From Eubacteriales Family XIII. Incertae Sedis bacterium (lineage in GTDB: Bacteria > Bacillota > Clostridia > Peptostreptococcales > Anaerovoracaceae): 34,425 nt of DNA. The stretch spans positions 1 to 34,425 of the forward strand of contig JAISTX010000007.1 of assembly GCA_031272365.1 (NCBI GenBank), read 5' to 3'. The notes below the pieces were generated by a model. That model was not told the origin of the DNA and made no database searches. It saw nothing but the letters and a program-made list of their open reading frames with translations. The position numbers and the translations under genes were made by a program. Below, one piece after another: positions 20,069 through 28,303 of this stretch (position 1 is its first letter; each line of letters starts with the position of its first letter).

Positions 20069-20090
20069 CGCAGTGACGCAGTGACGCAGT
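20063..20090 (+). repeat. 8-bp tandem repeat over a stop codon
   Basis: CAGTGACG is repeated three and a half times. The first copy contains the permease stop TGA, and each further copy adds another TGA. It is probably a replication-slippage product. Confidence 0.85.
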
Positions 20091-20119
20091 CATGCGGGAA
20101 TAAGGACCGGAGAAAAACG

Positions 20120-21448
20120 ATGGCGGAACAATACCAAGTCATGTCCAACCAGCTCGGCGCCGAGAGGGCCGGGCGGGAGGACATCGTGCCGACCGCGGCG
20201 GAGCGGGAGCGGCTGCGCGCGCTCGCGCAGCGCTATGCGGGGGTCGCGGCGGGCGAGGAGATGCAGGCGCGCAAGCGGCAGTGGCGGGCGCTGCGGGACC
20301 TGAAGCCGGAGCGGCCGATGATCCTGTTCGAGACGCTCACCGTGGCGGGCTTTCTGGAAGAGGGCGCGCTCGCCTGCGAAAACCCGTACCTGCGCAACGT
20401 CGAGCATTTTTTCGCCGAGTCGCTGAAGCACTACGACACGGTGGGCGACGACATCGTCTTCGAGCCGTATTTCCAGCTCGCGTGGCGCGTGCACAAGACG
20501 GGCTACGGCGTCACGATCGTCGAGCACCACGCGGACGACTCGATGGCGTATATGTCCAATTTCCCGATCAAGGATCCACAGGATCTGGACAAGCTGCAGC
20601 CGCGGTCGTTCTCGGTCGACCGCGAGCGGACGCTTGGCTTCAAGGACACGCTGGAGGACATCTTCGGCGACATCCTGCCGGTGCGGGTCGGCAACATCGA
20701 CAAATTCTTCCCCGACATGGGCTTCAACCCGTTTGCCGGCAACAACGCGCCCCTGATCACGATGGACGTCTTCAAGATGATGGGCTACGAGAGCATGTCT
20801 TTCTGGTCGTACGACCACGAGGACGCGTTCCGGCGCCTCCTCGACTACCTGCTCGACGACAACATCCGCTTCATCGAGTGGATGGAGCGGGAGGGGCTGC
20901 TCGCGGGCAACACGGACAACCAGTTTGCGGGGCCTTCCGGCTACGGCTACGTGTCGGGCCTGCCCGAGGCTACCGGCGCGCCGGCGCGGATCTCGGACTG
21001 CTGGACGTGGTGCGAATCGCAGGAGACCAACGTGTTCTCGCCGCAGATGTTCGGCGACTTGTTCCTGCCGTACCTCGCGGCGTACGCGAACCGCTTCGGC
21101 CTCGTCACCTACGGGTGCTGCGAGCCGATCGACGACCGGATCGAATACATCAAAAAGGCGATCCCGAAGCTGCGGACGGTCTCCGTGTCGGGATGGAACA
21201 ATTTTGAAAAGGCTGCCGAGGCGCTCGGCAAGGACTACGTCTACTGCCGCAAGCCGAAGCCGACCTATATCAGCGGCGGGCTGCCGGACTGGGACGGCGC
21301 GCGCGCCGAGATCGAGCGCACCTGGCGCTGCACGAAGGACCAGCCGGTGGAGTTCATCGTGCGCGACGTCTACGACGTGCAGGGCGACCTTTCCAGGATT
21401 CCGCGCTGGGTGGAGATGACGCGCCGGATCACCGGGGCGGGGGCGTAG
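20120..21448 (+). CDS. Uroporphyrinogen decarboxylase-like protein with GCCEP motif
   Basis: This 442-residue protein is a distant URO-D/cobalamin-independent methionine synthase-like TIM barrel. The motif YGCCEP (residues 331-336) before IDDRIEYIKKAIPKL is the likely metal-binding segment of this subgroup, and DNQFAGPSGYGYVSG precedes it. A Glu/Ala/Arg-rich helical N-terminus of ~70 residues is not seen in the two shorter superfamily members of the island. GGAG lies about eight bases before ATG 20120. The next gene starts three bases after its stop. A methyl-transfer or C-C/C-O cleavage reaction on a sugar derivative is possible, but not shown by the sequence. Confidence 0.8.
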   Translation: MAEQYQVMSNQLGAERAGREDIVPTAAERERLRALAQRYAGVAAGEEMQARKRQWRALRDLKPERPMILFETLTVAGFLEEGALACENPYLRNVEHFFAESLKHYDTVGDDIVFEPYFQLAWRVHKTGYGVTIVEHHADDSMAYMSNFPIKDPQDLDKLQPRSFSVDRERTLGFKDTLEDIFGDILPVRVGNIDKFFPDMGFNPFAGNNAPLITMDVFKMMGYESMSFWSYDHEDAFRRLLDYLLDDNIRFIEWMEREGLLAGNTDNQFAGPSGYGYVSGLPEATGAPARISDCWTWCESQETNVFSPQMFGDLFLPYLAAYANRFGLVTYGCCEPIDDRIEYIKKAIPKLRTVSVSGWNNFEKAAEALGKDYVYCRKPKPTYISGGLPDWDGARAEIERTWRCTKDQPVEFIVRDVYDVQGDLSRIPRWVEMTRRITGAGA

Positions 21449-21451
21449 GCG

Positions 21452-22294
21452 ATGGCGATGTTTGAAAGCGTATTCAACCTGAAGTTCAACCTCGTGAAGG
21501 CCTACACGGACATCGGCCTGGCCGACGACGACGCGAAGCTGAACGCCCTGATCTACGGGCTCTCGGACGCGGAGTACGCGGAGGCGGTGGCGGGCTTTGA
21601 GGCGGCGAACCGCGCGCGCGCGGCGGAGGTGCTGGCCGCGTTCGAGCGCGAGCACGATGCCTTTGCGCCGCGCATCGAAAAACCCCTGCGGATCGCCTGG
21701 CTCGGCGACTCCATCACGAGCGACCGCGAGAGCCACCAGCACATCGTGCGGGCGCTCCTCGCGGGCATCCCGGGCCTGAGTTTCCACGACTTCTCCATCT
21801 CCGGGTTCAAGGCGTCGGACATCTTCACAAATTTCTACCCGGGCGTCGCGGACTTCTGCCCCGACATCGCGGTGCTCATGATCGGGACGAACGACATGCG
21901 CATCACGGACGACGAGTACCACTACTACCACGGCGGGATCGAGGAGTACGCGCGCAATATGCATTACATCCTCGCGAGGCTGGCCGGGCTGGGTTGCCGG
22001 ACGATCGTCTGCACGCTGCCGCCGTTCGACATGGGCAAGATGCGCGAGGCGCTCGAGGGCTGGAACATCCTCTACGAGGAGGAGGGGCGGCGCGCGTACG
22101 ACGGGGCGATCGCGGACGCCTGCTCTGCCCACGGCGGGATCCTCGTCGACATGCGGGAGGCCTACGGCGCCTGCGACCCGGCGGGCATCACGCTCGACGA
22201 CGGGCTCCACCTGAATGGGGACGGGCACACGCTGCTCGCCTCGAAGATCTTCCCCGTCCTGGCGGGGCTGCTGGGGCATCCGCTGCATGGATAG
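21452..22294 (+). CDS. SGNH/GDSL-family hydrolase (putative sugar esterase)
   Basis: The 280-residue protein contains the four SGNH blocks. These are the nucleophile in WLGDSITS (S87), Gly in ISGFKASD (G118), Asn in IGTNDM (N147) and the catalytic Asp/His pair in DDGLHLN (D250, H253). There is no signal peptide, so the enzyme is cytoplasmic. About 75 residues precede the catalytic domain as a helical N-terminal extension. Context suggests removal of acetyl or other acyl groups from imported rhamnose-containing oligosaccharides, which is inference. It overlaps the next membrane protein by eight bases. Confidence 0.85.
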   Translation: MAMFESVFNLKFNLVKAYTDIGLADDDAKLNALIYGLSDAEYAEAVAGFEAANRARAAEVLAAFEREHDAFAPRIEKPLRIAWLGDSITSDRESHQHIVRALLAGIPGLSFHDFSISGFKASDIFTNFYPGVADFCPDIAVLMIGTNDMRITDDEYHYYHGGIEEYARNMHYILARLAGLGCRTIVCTLPPFDMGKMREALEGWNILYEEEGRRAYDGAIADACSAHGGILVDMREAYGACDPAGITLDDGLHLNGDGHTLLASKIFPVLAGLLGHPLHG

Positions 22295-22967
22295 GCGGGC
22301 TGCGAGGCTTACGGGGCTGCTTGGCCTGCTCTACCTGGCGCTCTTCGCCTGGGCCTGCGCCGTCTTCGGCGTCTTCGTGAAAGCGGCGACGGTCGCGCCG
22401 CAGCTCACGGTAGACCAAGTGGCGTACAATTTTTATTATTACGGGGGGCTGCCGCTTGCGCTCGTGGCCTGCGTCGTCCTGTTCTCGTTTTTTGCGGGGG
22501 CGCGTCGGCCGGCGCTCATGCAGTATTTCCTGTGGGCGGCGCTGCTCTTCTCGTTCAACTACGCCACGATGTTCATCGCGAACCTGTTCAACCTGCGGTC
22601 GATGACCTTCCTCCAGGGCTTCACCTGGCTGTCGGACTACCTGCCGAGCATGATCCTCTGCGTCCTGCTCGTCGCGCTGCTCTCGCAGTGGGGGAAGGGC
22701 GCGGGCGCGCTGCGCGCCGTGCATGTGATTGCGTGGGTCGGGCTTTTGTTCTCGGCCTTCATGGCGTGTTATGTGGTTTACTACCTGGCGACGTCCGCGG
22801 ATTTCTCGCAGGCGAAAGCGCTGTACAGCGGGCTGTTCCAGATCGCGCACGCGGCGCTCCTGCCTGTGGCGATCGCGTGGCTTTTCGCGGCGACGCGCAG
22901 CCCGGAGGTCTATGCCTGGGTGTTTTTTCGGAGTGCACGGAAAGGAGTGGAAGATGGCGAAGGATAA
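22287..22967 (+). CDS. Small integral membrane protein of unknown function
   Basis: The 226-residue protein has about six hydrophobic segments, beginning with LTGLLGLLYLALFAWACAVF and including ALVACVVLFSFFAGA, MILCVLLVALLSQW and VIAWVGLLFSAFMACYVVYYL. I do not recognise a family. The ATG at 22287 overlaps the end of the esterase gene, and its 3' end overlaps the next methyltransferase-like gene by 14 bases. It therefore belongs to the same transcript. Its co-placement with URO-D-like genes could mean a transporter or membrane anchor role. Confidence 0.72.
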   Translation: MDRRAARLTGLLGLLYLALFAWACAVFGVFVKAATVAPQLTVDQVAYNFYYYGGLPLALVACVVLFSFFAGARRPALMQYFLWAALLFSFNYATMFIANLFNLRSMTFLQGFTWLSDYLPSMILCVLLVALLSQWGKGAGALRAVHVIAWVGLLFSAFMACYVVYYLATSADFSQAKALYSGLFQIAHAALLPVAIAWLFAATRSPEVYAWVFFRSARKGVEDGEG

Positions 22968-24051
22968 GGAGGCGCTGCGCAAGCCGGACAAGGAGCGCAC
23001 GGTGGCCGCCCTGCGCGGGGAGCGGACGGACCGCGTCCCGCATTTCGAGGTGGCGATCGAGGAGGTGGTCGTCGAGAAGCTGCTGGGCCGCGACGCGGGG
23101 TCGACGCTGGCGGCTTCGCGCGGGTCGAGCGACAAGACGTTCGTCACGCCGCCGATGGACCCGGACGATTATTTGGATATCATCGAATGGAACGGGATGG
23201 ACGTGATCGGCTTCGAGGCGCTGTGGACGCCGTTCAAATACAAGGACGAGAAGGGCGAGCTGCACATCGTCGACGACGGGCGCATCAAGGGCTTCGACGA
23301 CCTGGAGCGGATCGTCCTGCCGAACGCCGAGCTCGATTTCGAGCCGCGCCGGAAGTATTTCCAGATCTACAACGAGGCGATCGCGCGGCGCGGGAGCGGG
23401 GCGGGGACCTTCCTGCTCACGGGCGCGATCTTCCAGTCCTGCTACCAGTTCCTCGTGGGCTTCGGGGATTTCTTCGAGCGCACGTACACGGACCCGGAGT
23501 TCATCGAGCACATCCTCGACCTCTCGCTCGAGTACTACATGAAGGTCGTGGAGGTGGCGCTGGACGGCGGGCTGTCGTTCCTCTTCCTCGGGGACGACGT
23601 CGCGTACAAGAGCGGGCTGTTCATGCGCAAGGACATGTTCCTCGACCTGTGGCTGCCCCGGTACCGGAAGCTCGTGAAGCTGGCGCGGCAGGGCGGCATC
23701 CCGATCATGTTCCACAGCTGTGGCAACATCGCGGACATCTTCGACGACGCGGTCATGGAGCTGGGCTTCGACGCGATCAACCCGATCGAGCCGTACTCGA
23801 TGGACATCTATGACATCAAGGCGCGCTACGGCAACGACATCACGATCAGCGGCAACGTGGACATCGCCGGGCCCTTGGCCTTCGGCACGCCGGACGAGGT
23901 GCGCGCGGCCGTGCGCGGCCATCTCGAGAAGATGATGCCGGGCGGGCGCTTCATCTGCAGCACGAACCACAGCATCATGAACGACATCCCGCTGGAAAAC
24001 TACGCGGCGATGGTCGATACGATATTGGAGCACGGCGTGTACGACGCGTGA
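22954..24051 (+). CDS. Uroporphyrinogen decarboxylase/MtaA superfamily protein, intact metal site
   Basis: The 365-residue protein is a URO-D-superfamily TIM barrel. It keeps the HSCGN motif (H254, C256) and the later cysteine in FICSTNH (C335), the zinc-ligand set of MtaA/CmuA-type methyltransferases. Typical flanking features are GGLSFLFLGDDVAYKSG and the ISGNVDIAGPLAFGTP segment. AAAGGAGTGG precedes the ATG inside the end of the upstream membrane gene. Family knowledge supports methyl transfer with a corrinoid partner, but no corrinoid protein gene is in the window. Substrate and acceptor are unknown. Confidence 0.84.
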   Translation: MAKDKEALRKPDKERTVAALRGERTDRVPHFEVAIEEVVVEKLLGRDAGSTLAASRGSSDKTFVTPPMDPDDYLDIIEWNGMDVIGFEALWTPFKYKDEKGELHIVDDGRIKGFDDLERIVLPNAELDFEPRRKYFQIYNEAIARRGSGAGTFLLTGAIFQSCYQFLVGFGDFFERTYTDPEFIEHILDLSLEYYMKVVEVALDGGLSFLFLGDDVAYKSGLFMRKDMFLDLWLPRYRKLVKLARQGGIPIMFHSCGNIADIFDDAVMELGFDAINPIEPYSMDIYDIKARYGNDITISGNVDIAGPLAFGTPDEVRAAVRGHLEKMMPGGRFICSTNHSIMNDIPLENYAAMVDTILEHGVYDA

Positions 24052-24070
24052 ACGCGCGGCGCGGCGCGGC

Positions 24071-24090
24071 GGAAGGTAAAGGAAGGTAAA
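24071..24090 (+). repeat. 10-bp tandem duplication at the rhaA ribosome binding site
   Basis: GGAAGGTAAA occurs twice in direct succession, followed by GGAAA. The duplication doubles the purine-rich Shine-Dalgarno-like segment 14-30 bases before the rhaA ATG. Confidence 0.85.
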
Positions 24091-24103
24091 GGAAACAGCG
24101 AAT

Positions 24104-25369
24104 ATGGCGGATAGGATTGAAAAAAGATTTGAAGAAGCAAAGGCGGTCTACGCGGAGGCCGGGGTGGATGCGGAGCGGGCGCTCGCGGCGCTCGCGGACT
24201 ACCCGATCTCGATGCATTGCTGGCAGGGCGACGACGTCACGGGCTTCGACCACGACGGGCCGCTCACAGGCGGCATCCAGGCGACCGGCAACTACCCCGG
24301 CAAGGCGCGGACGCCGGACGAGCTCATGGCGGACATCGACGAGGCGCTCTCGATGGTGCCGGGGACGCACCGCCTCAACCTGCATGCAAACTACGCGATC
24401 TTCGGCGCGGGCGGGCGCGCGGACCGCGACCGGATCGAGCCGGGGCATTTCGCCGCGTGGGTCGACTTCGCGAAGGCGCGCGGGCTCGGGCTCGATTTCA
24501 ACGGCACGTATTTCTCGCACCCGAAGGCGGACGGCGCGACGCTCGCGACGCTGACGAACCCGGACCCGGCGGTGCGGGATTTCTGGGTGGACCATACGAA
24601 GGCCTGCATCCGCATCGCGCAGCATTTCGCGGACGCGCTGGGGACGCACAGCCTCTTCGACGTGTGGATCCCCGACGGCCTCAAGGACGTGCCGGCGGAC
24701 CGGACGGGGCCGCGGGCGCGCTACGCCGACTCGATGGACCGCGCGCTGGCGGAGCCGCACGACAAGGGGCGGGTCTTCGTGGCGATCGAGTCCAAGGTCT
24801 TCGGCATCGGCGTCGAGTCGTACACGGCGGGCTCGGGCGAGTTCGCCCTGGGCTACGCCGCCTCCCGCGGGATCACGCCGCTCTTCGACAACGGCCACTA
24901 CCACCCCACGGAGAACGTGGCGGACAAGATCCCGTCCGTGCTGCTGTTCTTCGACCGGGTCGCGCTGCATGTGACGCGGTCGGTCCGCTGGGACAGCGAC
25001 CACGTCATCCGGCTGAACGACGAAGTCCGCGACATCGCCGGCGAGATCGTCCGCGCGGGCCCGGGCCGGGTGCTCATCGGCACGGACTTCTTCGACGCGA
25101 GCATCAACCGCGTGGCCGCGTGGGTGATGGGCATGCGCAACCTCCAGAAGGCGCTCCTCGAGGCGCTGCTGACGCCGCACGAGAAGTTTGCGGCGCTCCA
25201 GGACGAGGGGCGCTTCACCGAGCTGTTCGCGGCGCAGGAGGCGCTGAAGACGATGCCGGCCGGCGACGTCTGGGACGCGGCCTGCGCGCGCGCGGGCGTC
25301 CCGCTGGAGCGCGACTGGTACCGGGAGCTGGCCCGGTACGAGAAGGAGGTCCTCTCCCGGCGGGCGTGA
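24104..25369 (+). CDS. rhaA: L-rhamnose isomerase, RhaA type
   Basis: RhaA interconverts L-rhamnose and L-rhamnulose with Mn2+/Zn2+. The 421-residue protein closely follows the E. coli-type enzyme, with SMHCWQGDDVTGF, GGIQATGNYPGKARTP, LDFNGTYFSHP, IESKVFGIGVESYTAGS, GHYHPTENVADK, RSVRWDSDHV and DFFDASINRVAAWV, and the family-typical ending YEKEVLSRR. The His/Asp/Glu metal ligands lie in these conserved blocks. Rhamnose mutarotase follows at 41 bp. This is a second, sequence-unrelated-subgroup isomerase in the same island as the RhaI-like protein at 12488. Confidence 0.96.
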   Translation: MADRIEKRFEEAKAVYAEAGVDAERALAALADYPISMHCWQGDDVTGFDHDGPLTGGIQATGNYPGKARTPDELMADIDEALSMVPGTHRLNLHANYAIFGAGGRADRDRIEPGHFAAWVDFAKARGLGLDFNGTYFSHPKADGATLATLTNPDPAVRDFWVDHTKACIRIAQHFADALGTHSLFDVWIPDGLKDVPADRTGPRARYADSMDRALAEPHDKGRVFVAIESKVFGIGVESYTAGSGEFALGYAASRGITPLFDNGHYHPTENVADKIPSVLLFFDRVALHVTRSVRWDSDHVIRLNDEVRDIAGEIVRAGPGRVLIGTDFFDASINRVAAWVMGMRNLQKALLEALLTPHEKFAALQDEGRFTELFAAQEALKTMPAGDVWDAACARAGVPLERDWYRELARYEKEVLSRRA

Positions 25370-25409
25370 CGCGGGCTGGGAGGGCCTATGACCGAAAGGG
25401 GTGCGAGAG

Positions 25410-25745
25410 ATGAAAAAATACCTGTGCGTGATCGAGGTGAAGCCCGAGTGCCGCGAGGAGTACATCGCGATCCACAAGGCGCCGTGGCCGGGGATGCTGG
25501 ACGCGATCCACGAGGCCGGCTACCTCAATGAGGTGATCTGGTATTACAAGGACCAGAGCATCATCTATCTGGAGCTGCCGGACGACCTGCCCAACGAGGT
25601 GGCGGACGCGCGGCTGCGCGCCACGGACGTCTGCAAGCAATGGGACATCACGGTCTGCCCGTGGTTCTCAAAGGACCCGGCCATGCCGGAGAAGATCTTC
25701 GACCTGAACCAGCAGCGCGGCGGCGGCGCGCTCCTCCCGGACTGA
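25410..25745 (+). CDS. rhaM: L-rhamnose mutarotase
   Basis: RhaM speeds the alpha/beta anomer interconversion of L-rhamnose and so feeds the isomerase. The 111-residue protein is of normal length. The conserved segment EEYIAIHKAPWPGML contains His22, the position of the catalytic His in the family, and KQWDITVCPWF near the C-terminus matches the family WW-type segment only partly. ATG 25410 has GAAAGGGG eight bases upstream and is preferred over a GTG at 25401. Confidence 0.93.
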   Translation: MKKYLCVIEVKPECREEYIAIHKAPWPGMLDAIHEAGYLNEVIWYYKDQSIIYLELPDDLPNEVADARLRATDVCKQWDITVCPWFSKDPAMPEKIFDLNQQRGGGALLPD

Positions 25746-25762
25746 CGGGCTGAACCGGGGCG

Positions 25763-26767
25763 ATGAGCACGATCGTCGACGTCGCGAAGCGGGCGGGCGT
25801 CTCCAAGACGACGGTCTCCAAGATCCTGTCCGGCAAGCAGAACGTGCGGCCGGCGACCCTGGAGAAGGTGAACCGCGCCATGAAGGAGCTCGACTACATC
25901 CCGAGCGGGCCGGCGCAGGGCATGCGCACGGGCCGGACGCGCACGATCGCCGTGCTGCTCCCCGAGCAGTTCAACTACGGCTATTTCGAGATCCTGCACG
26001 GGATCGAGGTGACCGTCGAGGCGAACGGCTACATCATGACCGTCTGCTCGACGGGCATCCACGCGGAGCGCCAGATGGAATACCTGCGCGAGATGGTCCG
26101 GCGCCAGGTCGACGGCATCCTCTTCTTTTCGTACAACCGGGTCGACAAGAACATCCGCTACCTCATGCAGATCAACCGCAAGATCCCCGTCGTCGTCATG
26201 GACAACATCCTCGCCGACGACGAGGCGCTGTCGCTCGTGCGCGTCGACGGCAAGAGCCTGACGAAGAAGGCGGCGCAGTACCTGATCGACAGGGGCCGCC
26301 GCCGCATCGGCTACATCCGCTACCAGCAGCGGGACGCGGCGACGACGGAGCGCTTCGAGGGCTACAGGGCGGCACTGAAGGCCAACGGCATCCGCTACGA
26401 CGCGAAGCTCGTGCGCGAGGCGGAGTTTGAGTCGCACATCACGAGCGGCTTCGAGCACACGCGCGAGCTCATGCGGCTGCCCGAGCCGCCGCGCGCCATC
26501 ATGACGGCGACGGACATGCTCGCGATCGGGGCGCTCAACTACCTGCGCGACGCGAAGGTCAAGATCCCCGAGCAGGTCTGCGTGATGGGCTTCGACGACA
26601 TCCCGCTGTGCAAATGGCTCACGCCGAAGCTGTCGACGATCTCGCAAAACCAGTTCGACGTCGGACGCACGGCGGCGAACCTGCTGTTCGAGCAGATCGC
26701 CCACCCGGAGACGGGGCACCGGCGCATCATCCTGCCGGGCGACCTCGTCATCCGCGACACGGCCTGA
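25763..26767 (+). CDS. LacI-family transcriptional regulator
   Basis: The 334-residue protein has the LacI helix-turn-helix and hinge (TIVDVAKRAGVSKTTVSKIL, residues 3-22, then NVRPATLEKVNRAMKELDY). A periplasmic-binding-protein-like effector domain follows, with the IMTATDMLAIGALNYL and VMGFDDIPLCKWLTP segments typical of sugar-responsive members. It ends the rhamnose island and probably represses it, acting at the repeats at 12440-12472 and 10868-10876. The effector is inferred to be rhamnose or an early intermediate. The ribosome binding site is weak (CCGGGG). Confidence 0.92.
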   Translation: MSTIVDVAKRAGVSKTTVSKILSGKQNVRPATLEKVNRAMKELDYIPSGPAQGMRTGRTRTIAVLLPEQFNYGYFEILHGIEVTVEANGYIMTVCSTGIHAERQMEYLREMVRRQVDGILFFSYNRVDKNIRYLMQINRKIPVVVMDNILADDEALSLVRVDGKSLTKKAAQYLIDRGRRRIGYIRYQQRDAATTERFEGYRAALKANGIRYDAKLVREAEFESHITSGFEHTRELMRLPEPPRAIMTATDMLAIGALNYLRDAKVKIPEQVCVMGFDDIPLCKWLTPKLSTISQNQFDVGRTAANLLFEQIAHPETGHRRIILPGDLVIRDTA

Positions 26768-26816
26768 CGGCGAAACCTCCCCGTCCACGCATTTCTTCCA
26801 ATCGGAAAAATTTCGC

Positions 26817-26844
26817 TTGACAGCGGGTATTTTTTTGTTATAAT
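26817..26844 (+). promoter_or_regulatory. Promoter of the encapsulin/cysteine operon
   Basis: Perfect TTGACA (26817-26822) and perfect TATAAT (26839-26844) are separated by 16 bases in an AT-rich island that contrasts with the GC-rich genes. The leader to the first gene is about 60 bases long. Confidence 0.9.
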
Positions 26845-26863
26845 AAACATACTATACATATAT

Positions 26864-26877
26864 GAAATATATATTTC
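26864..26877 (+). promoter_or_regulatory. 14-bp perfect palindrome in the leader, candidate operator
   Basis: GAAATATATATTTC is fully self-complementary and lies about 15-27 bases after the predicted transcription start. It could bind a dimeric repressor of sulfur metabolism, such as an Rrf2-type protein. No such regulator is encoded in the window. Confidence 0.5.
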
Positions 26878-26911
26878 GGATGGGGCGCGGGCGCCAGGGA
26901 GGTTTGATTCG

Positions 26912-27847
26912 TTGTACATGCATGTCGAAGACGCGATTGGGAATACGCCGCTCATCGAATTGCGCAACCTCCCCCGGGGCGGCAAGGATGTGCGGATTTT
27001 GTGCAAGGCGGAATTTTTGAACCCGAGCGGCTCCGTGAAGGACCGCGCGGTGGGGGCGATGCTCCGGGCGGGCATCGAGCACGGGCTGCTCCGGCCGGGG
27101 CAGTCCATCATCGACGCGACGAGCGGGAACACGGGGATCTCCTACGCGATGGTAGGGGCTTCGCTCGGCTACCCGGTCGTGCTTTACATGCCCGCGAACA
27201 CGGGCATCGAACGCAAGAAGCTCATCGGGTATTTCGGCGCCCAGATCGTGGAGACGGACCCGCTCTCCGGGTCGGACGGGGCCTTCCTCGCAGTGCGGGA
27301 GGCGGTGGCCGCGGACCCGGACCGGTGGTACTACCCCGACCAGTACAACAACCCGGCCAATTCGCAGGCGCACTATGAGGGGACGGGCCGGGAGATCCTC
27401 GCGCAGACGGGCGGGGCGGTGACGCATTTTGTCTCGGTCGCGGGCACGTCGGGGACGTTCTCGGGGACGGCGCAGCGGCTGAAGGAGGAGAAGCCCTCCG
27501 TGCGCGCGGCGCTGGTGCAGCCGGACTCCCCCTTCCACGGGATCGAGGGGACGAAGCATTTCGCCTCGACGATCAAGCCGGGGATCTTCTTCGCGTCGCT
27601 CGTCGACGAGACCATCGAGATTTCGACCGAGCGCGCCTATGAGGTGACGCGGGGGCTCGCGGCCCGGGAGGGGCTGTTCGTTGGCGTGTCGTCCGGGGCA
27701 AACGTGGCGGCGGCGCTGGCGGTCGCCGAGGATGCGCCGCCGGGGTCCGTCATTGTGACGGTGCTCTGCGACAGCGGGTCCCGATACCTGTCGGACCATT
27801 TCTGGAACCCGCCGGAGACGGAAGGCGTCTTCGACTGGAGGATTTGA
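26912..27847 (+). CDS. cysK: Cysteine synthase family PLP enzyme
   Basis: This fold-type II PLP enzyme forms cysteine from O-acetylserine and a sulfur donor. The 311-residue protein has NTPLIEL near the start, the PLP lysine K43 in NPSGSVKDRA, the phosphate/substrate loop ATSGNTGIS (69-77) and VSVAGTSGTFSG. The stretch HGIEGTKHFAS resembles O-acetylserine enzymes and not the O-phosphoserine-specific mycobacterial CysM. I prefer TTG 26912, nine bases after AGGGAGG, over ATG 26918. It opens an operon with a JAMM peptidase and a sulfur carrier, so a protein thiocarboxylate is a likely sulfur donor. Confidence 0.9.
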   Translation: MYMHVEDAIGNTPLIELRNLPRGGKDVRILCKAEFLNPSGSVKDRAVGAMLRAGIEHGLLRPGQSIIDATSGNTGISYAMVGASLGYPVVLYMPANTGIERKKLIGYFGAQIVETDPLSGSDGAFLAVREAVAADPDRWYYPDQYNNPANSQAHYEGTGREILAQTGGAVTHFVSVAGTSGTFSGTAQRLKEEKPSVRAALVQPDSPFHGIEGTKHFASTIKPGIFFASLVDETIEISTERAYEVTRGLAAREGLFVGVSSGANVAAALAVAEDAPPGSVIVTVLCDSGSRYLSDHFWNPPETEGVFDWRI

Positions 27848-27849
27848 AG

Positions 27850-28287
27850 GTGGGCTGGCGCGTGCTGGTGCCCGATGCGGTCGTCGCCGCAGTCAAGGCC
27901 GAGGCGGAGGCGGCGTACCCCTATGAATGCTGCGGGTTTCTGCTCGGGCCGGACGGCGGTGCTTCGCCGCGCGCGGCCACGGAGATGATCGCGGTGAAGA
28001 ACGAGCGCGAGGGCGACCCCGCGCGGCGGCGCTTCGCCATCGGCCCGGCGGACTTCCTCGCGGCCGAACGGGAGGCGGAGGCGCAGGGCCTGGACGTGGT
28101 GGGCATCTACCATTCCCACCCCGACCACCCGGCGGCCCCTTCGGGGACGGACCTAGAGCAGGCCTTCCCCTGGTATACGTACATCATTGTCGCGGTGGAC
28201 AAAGGCGCCGCCGGGGAAGTGACGGCTTGGCGGCTCGCGGGGAACCGCGGCGCCTTCGAGCCGGAAGAGATCGAGGTCACCCCGTGA
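27850..28287 (+). CDS. JAMM/Mov34 (M67) metallopeptidase, Mec+/QbsD-like
   Basis: The 145-residue protein carries the full JAMM zinc motif: Glu26 in YPYECCGFLLG, then H88-S-H90-P, with S98 and D101 in APSGTD. Known relatives release cysteine from the CysO-cysteine adduct (Mec+ of mycobacteria) or trim the tail of a ThiS-like carrier (QbsD). The sulfur-carrier gene immediately downstream ends in residues beyond its glycines, so both tasks are possible here. GTG 27850, seven bases after GGAGGA, is preferred. A TTG at 27844 overlapping the upstream stop is the alternative. Confidence 0.9.
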   Translation: MGWRVLVPDAVVAAVKAEAEAAYPYECCGFLLGPDGGASPRAATEMIAVKNEREGDPARRRFAIGPADFLAAEREAEAQGLDVVGIYHSHPDHPAAPSGTDLEQAFPWYTYIIVAVDKGAAGEVTAWRLAGNRGAFEPEEIEVTP

Positions 28288-28303
28288 CCAGAAAGGAGAG
28301 GCT

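Noticed and set aside
20090-22288. Long open frame on the - strand (732 codons) opposite the URO-D-like and esterase genes
   Set aside because: High GC content at third positions leaves few stops on the opposite strand. The translation is Arg/His/Val-rich with no domain, and the + strand genes are clear.
26845-26911. T-box or other riboswitch before the cysteine operon
   Set aside because: The ~60-base leader is too short and shows only one small palindrome, with no terminator-antiterminator pair.
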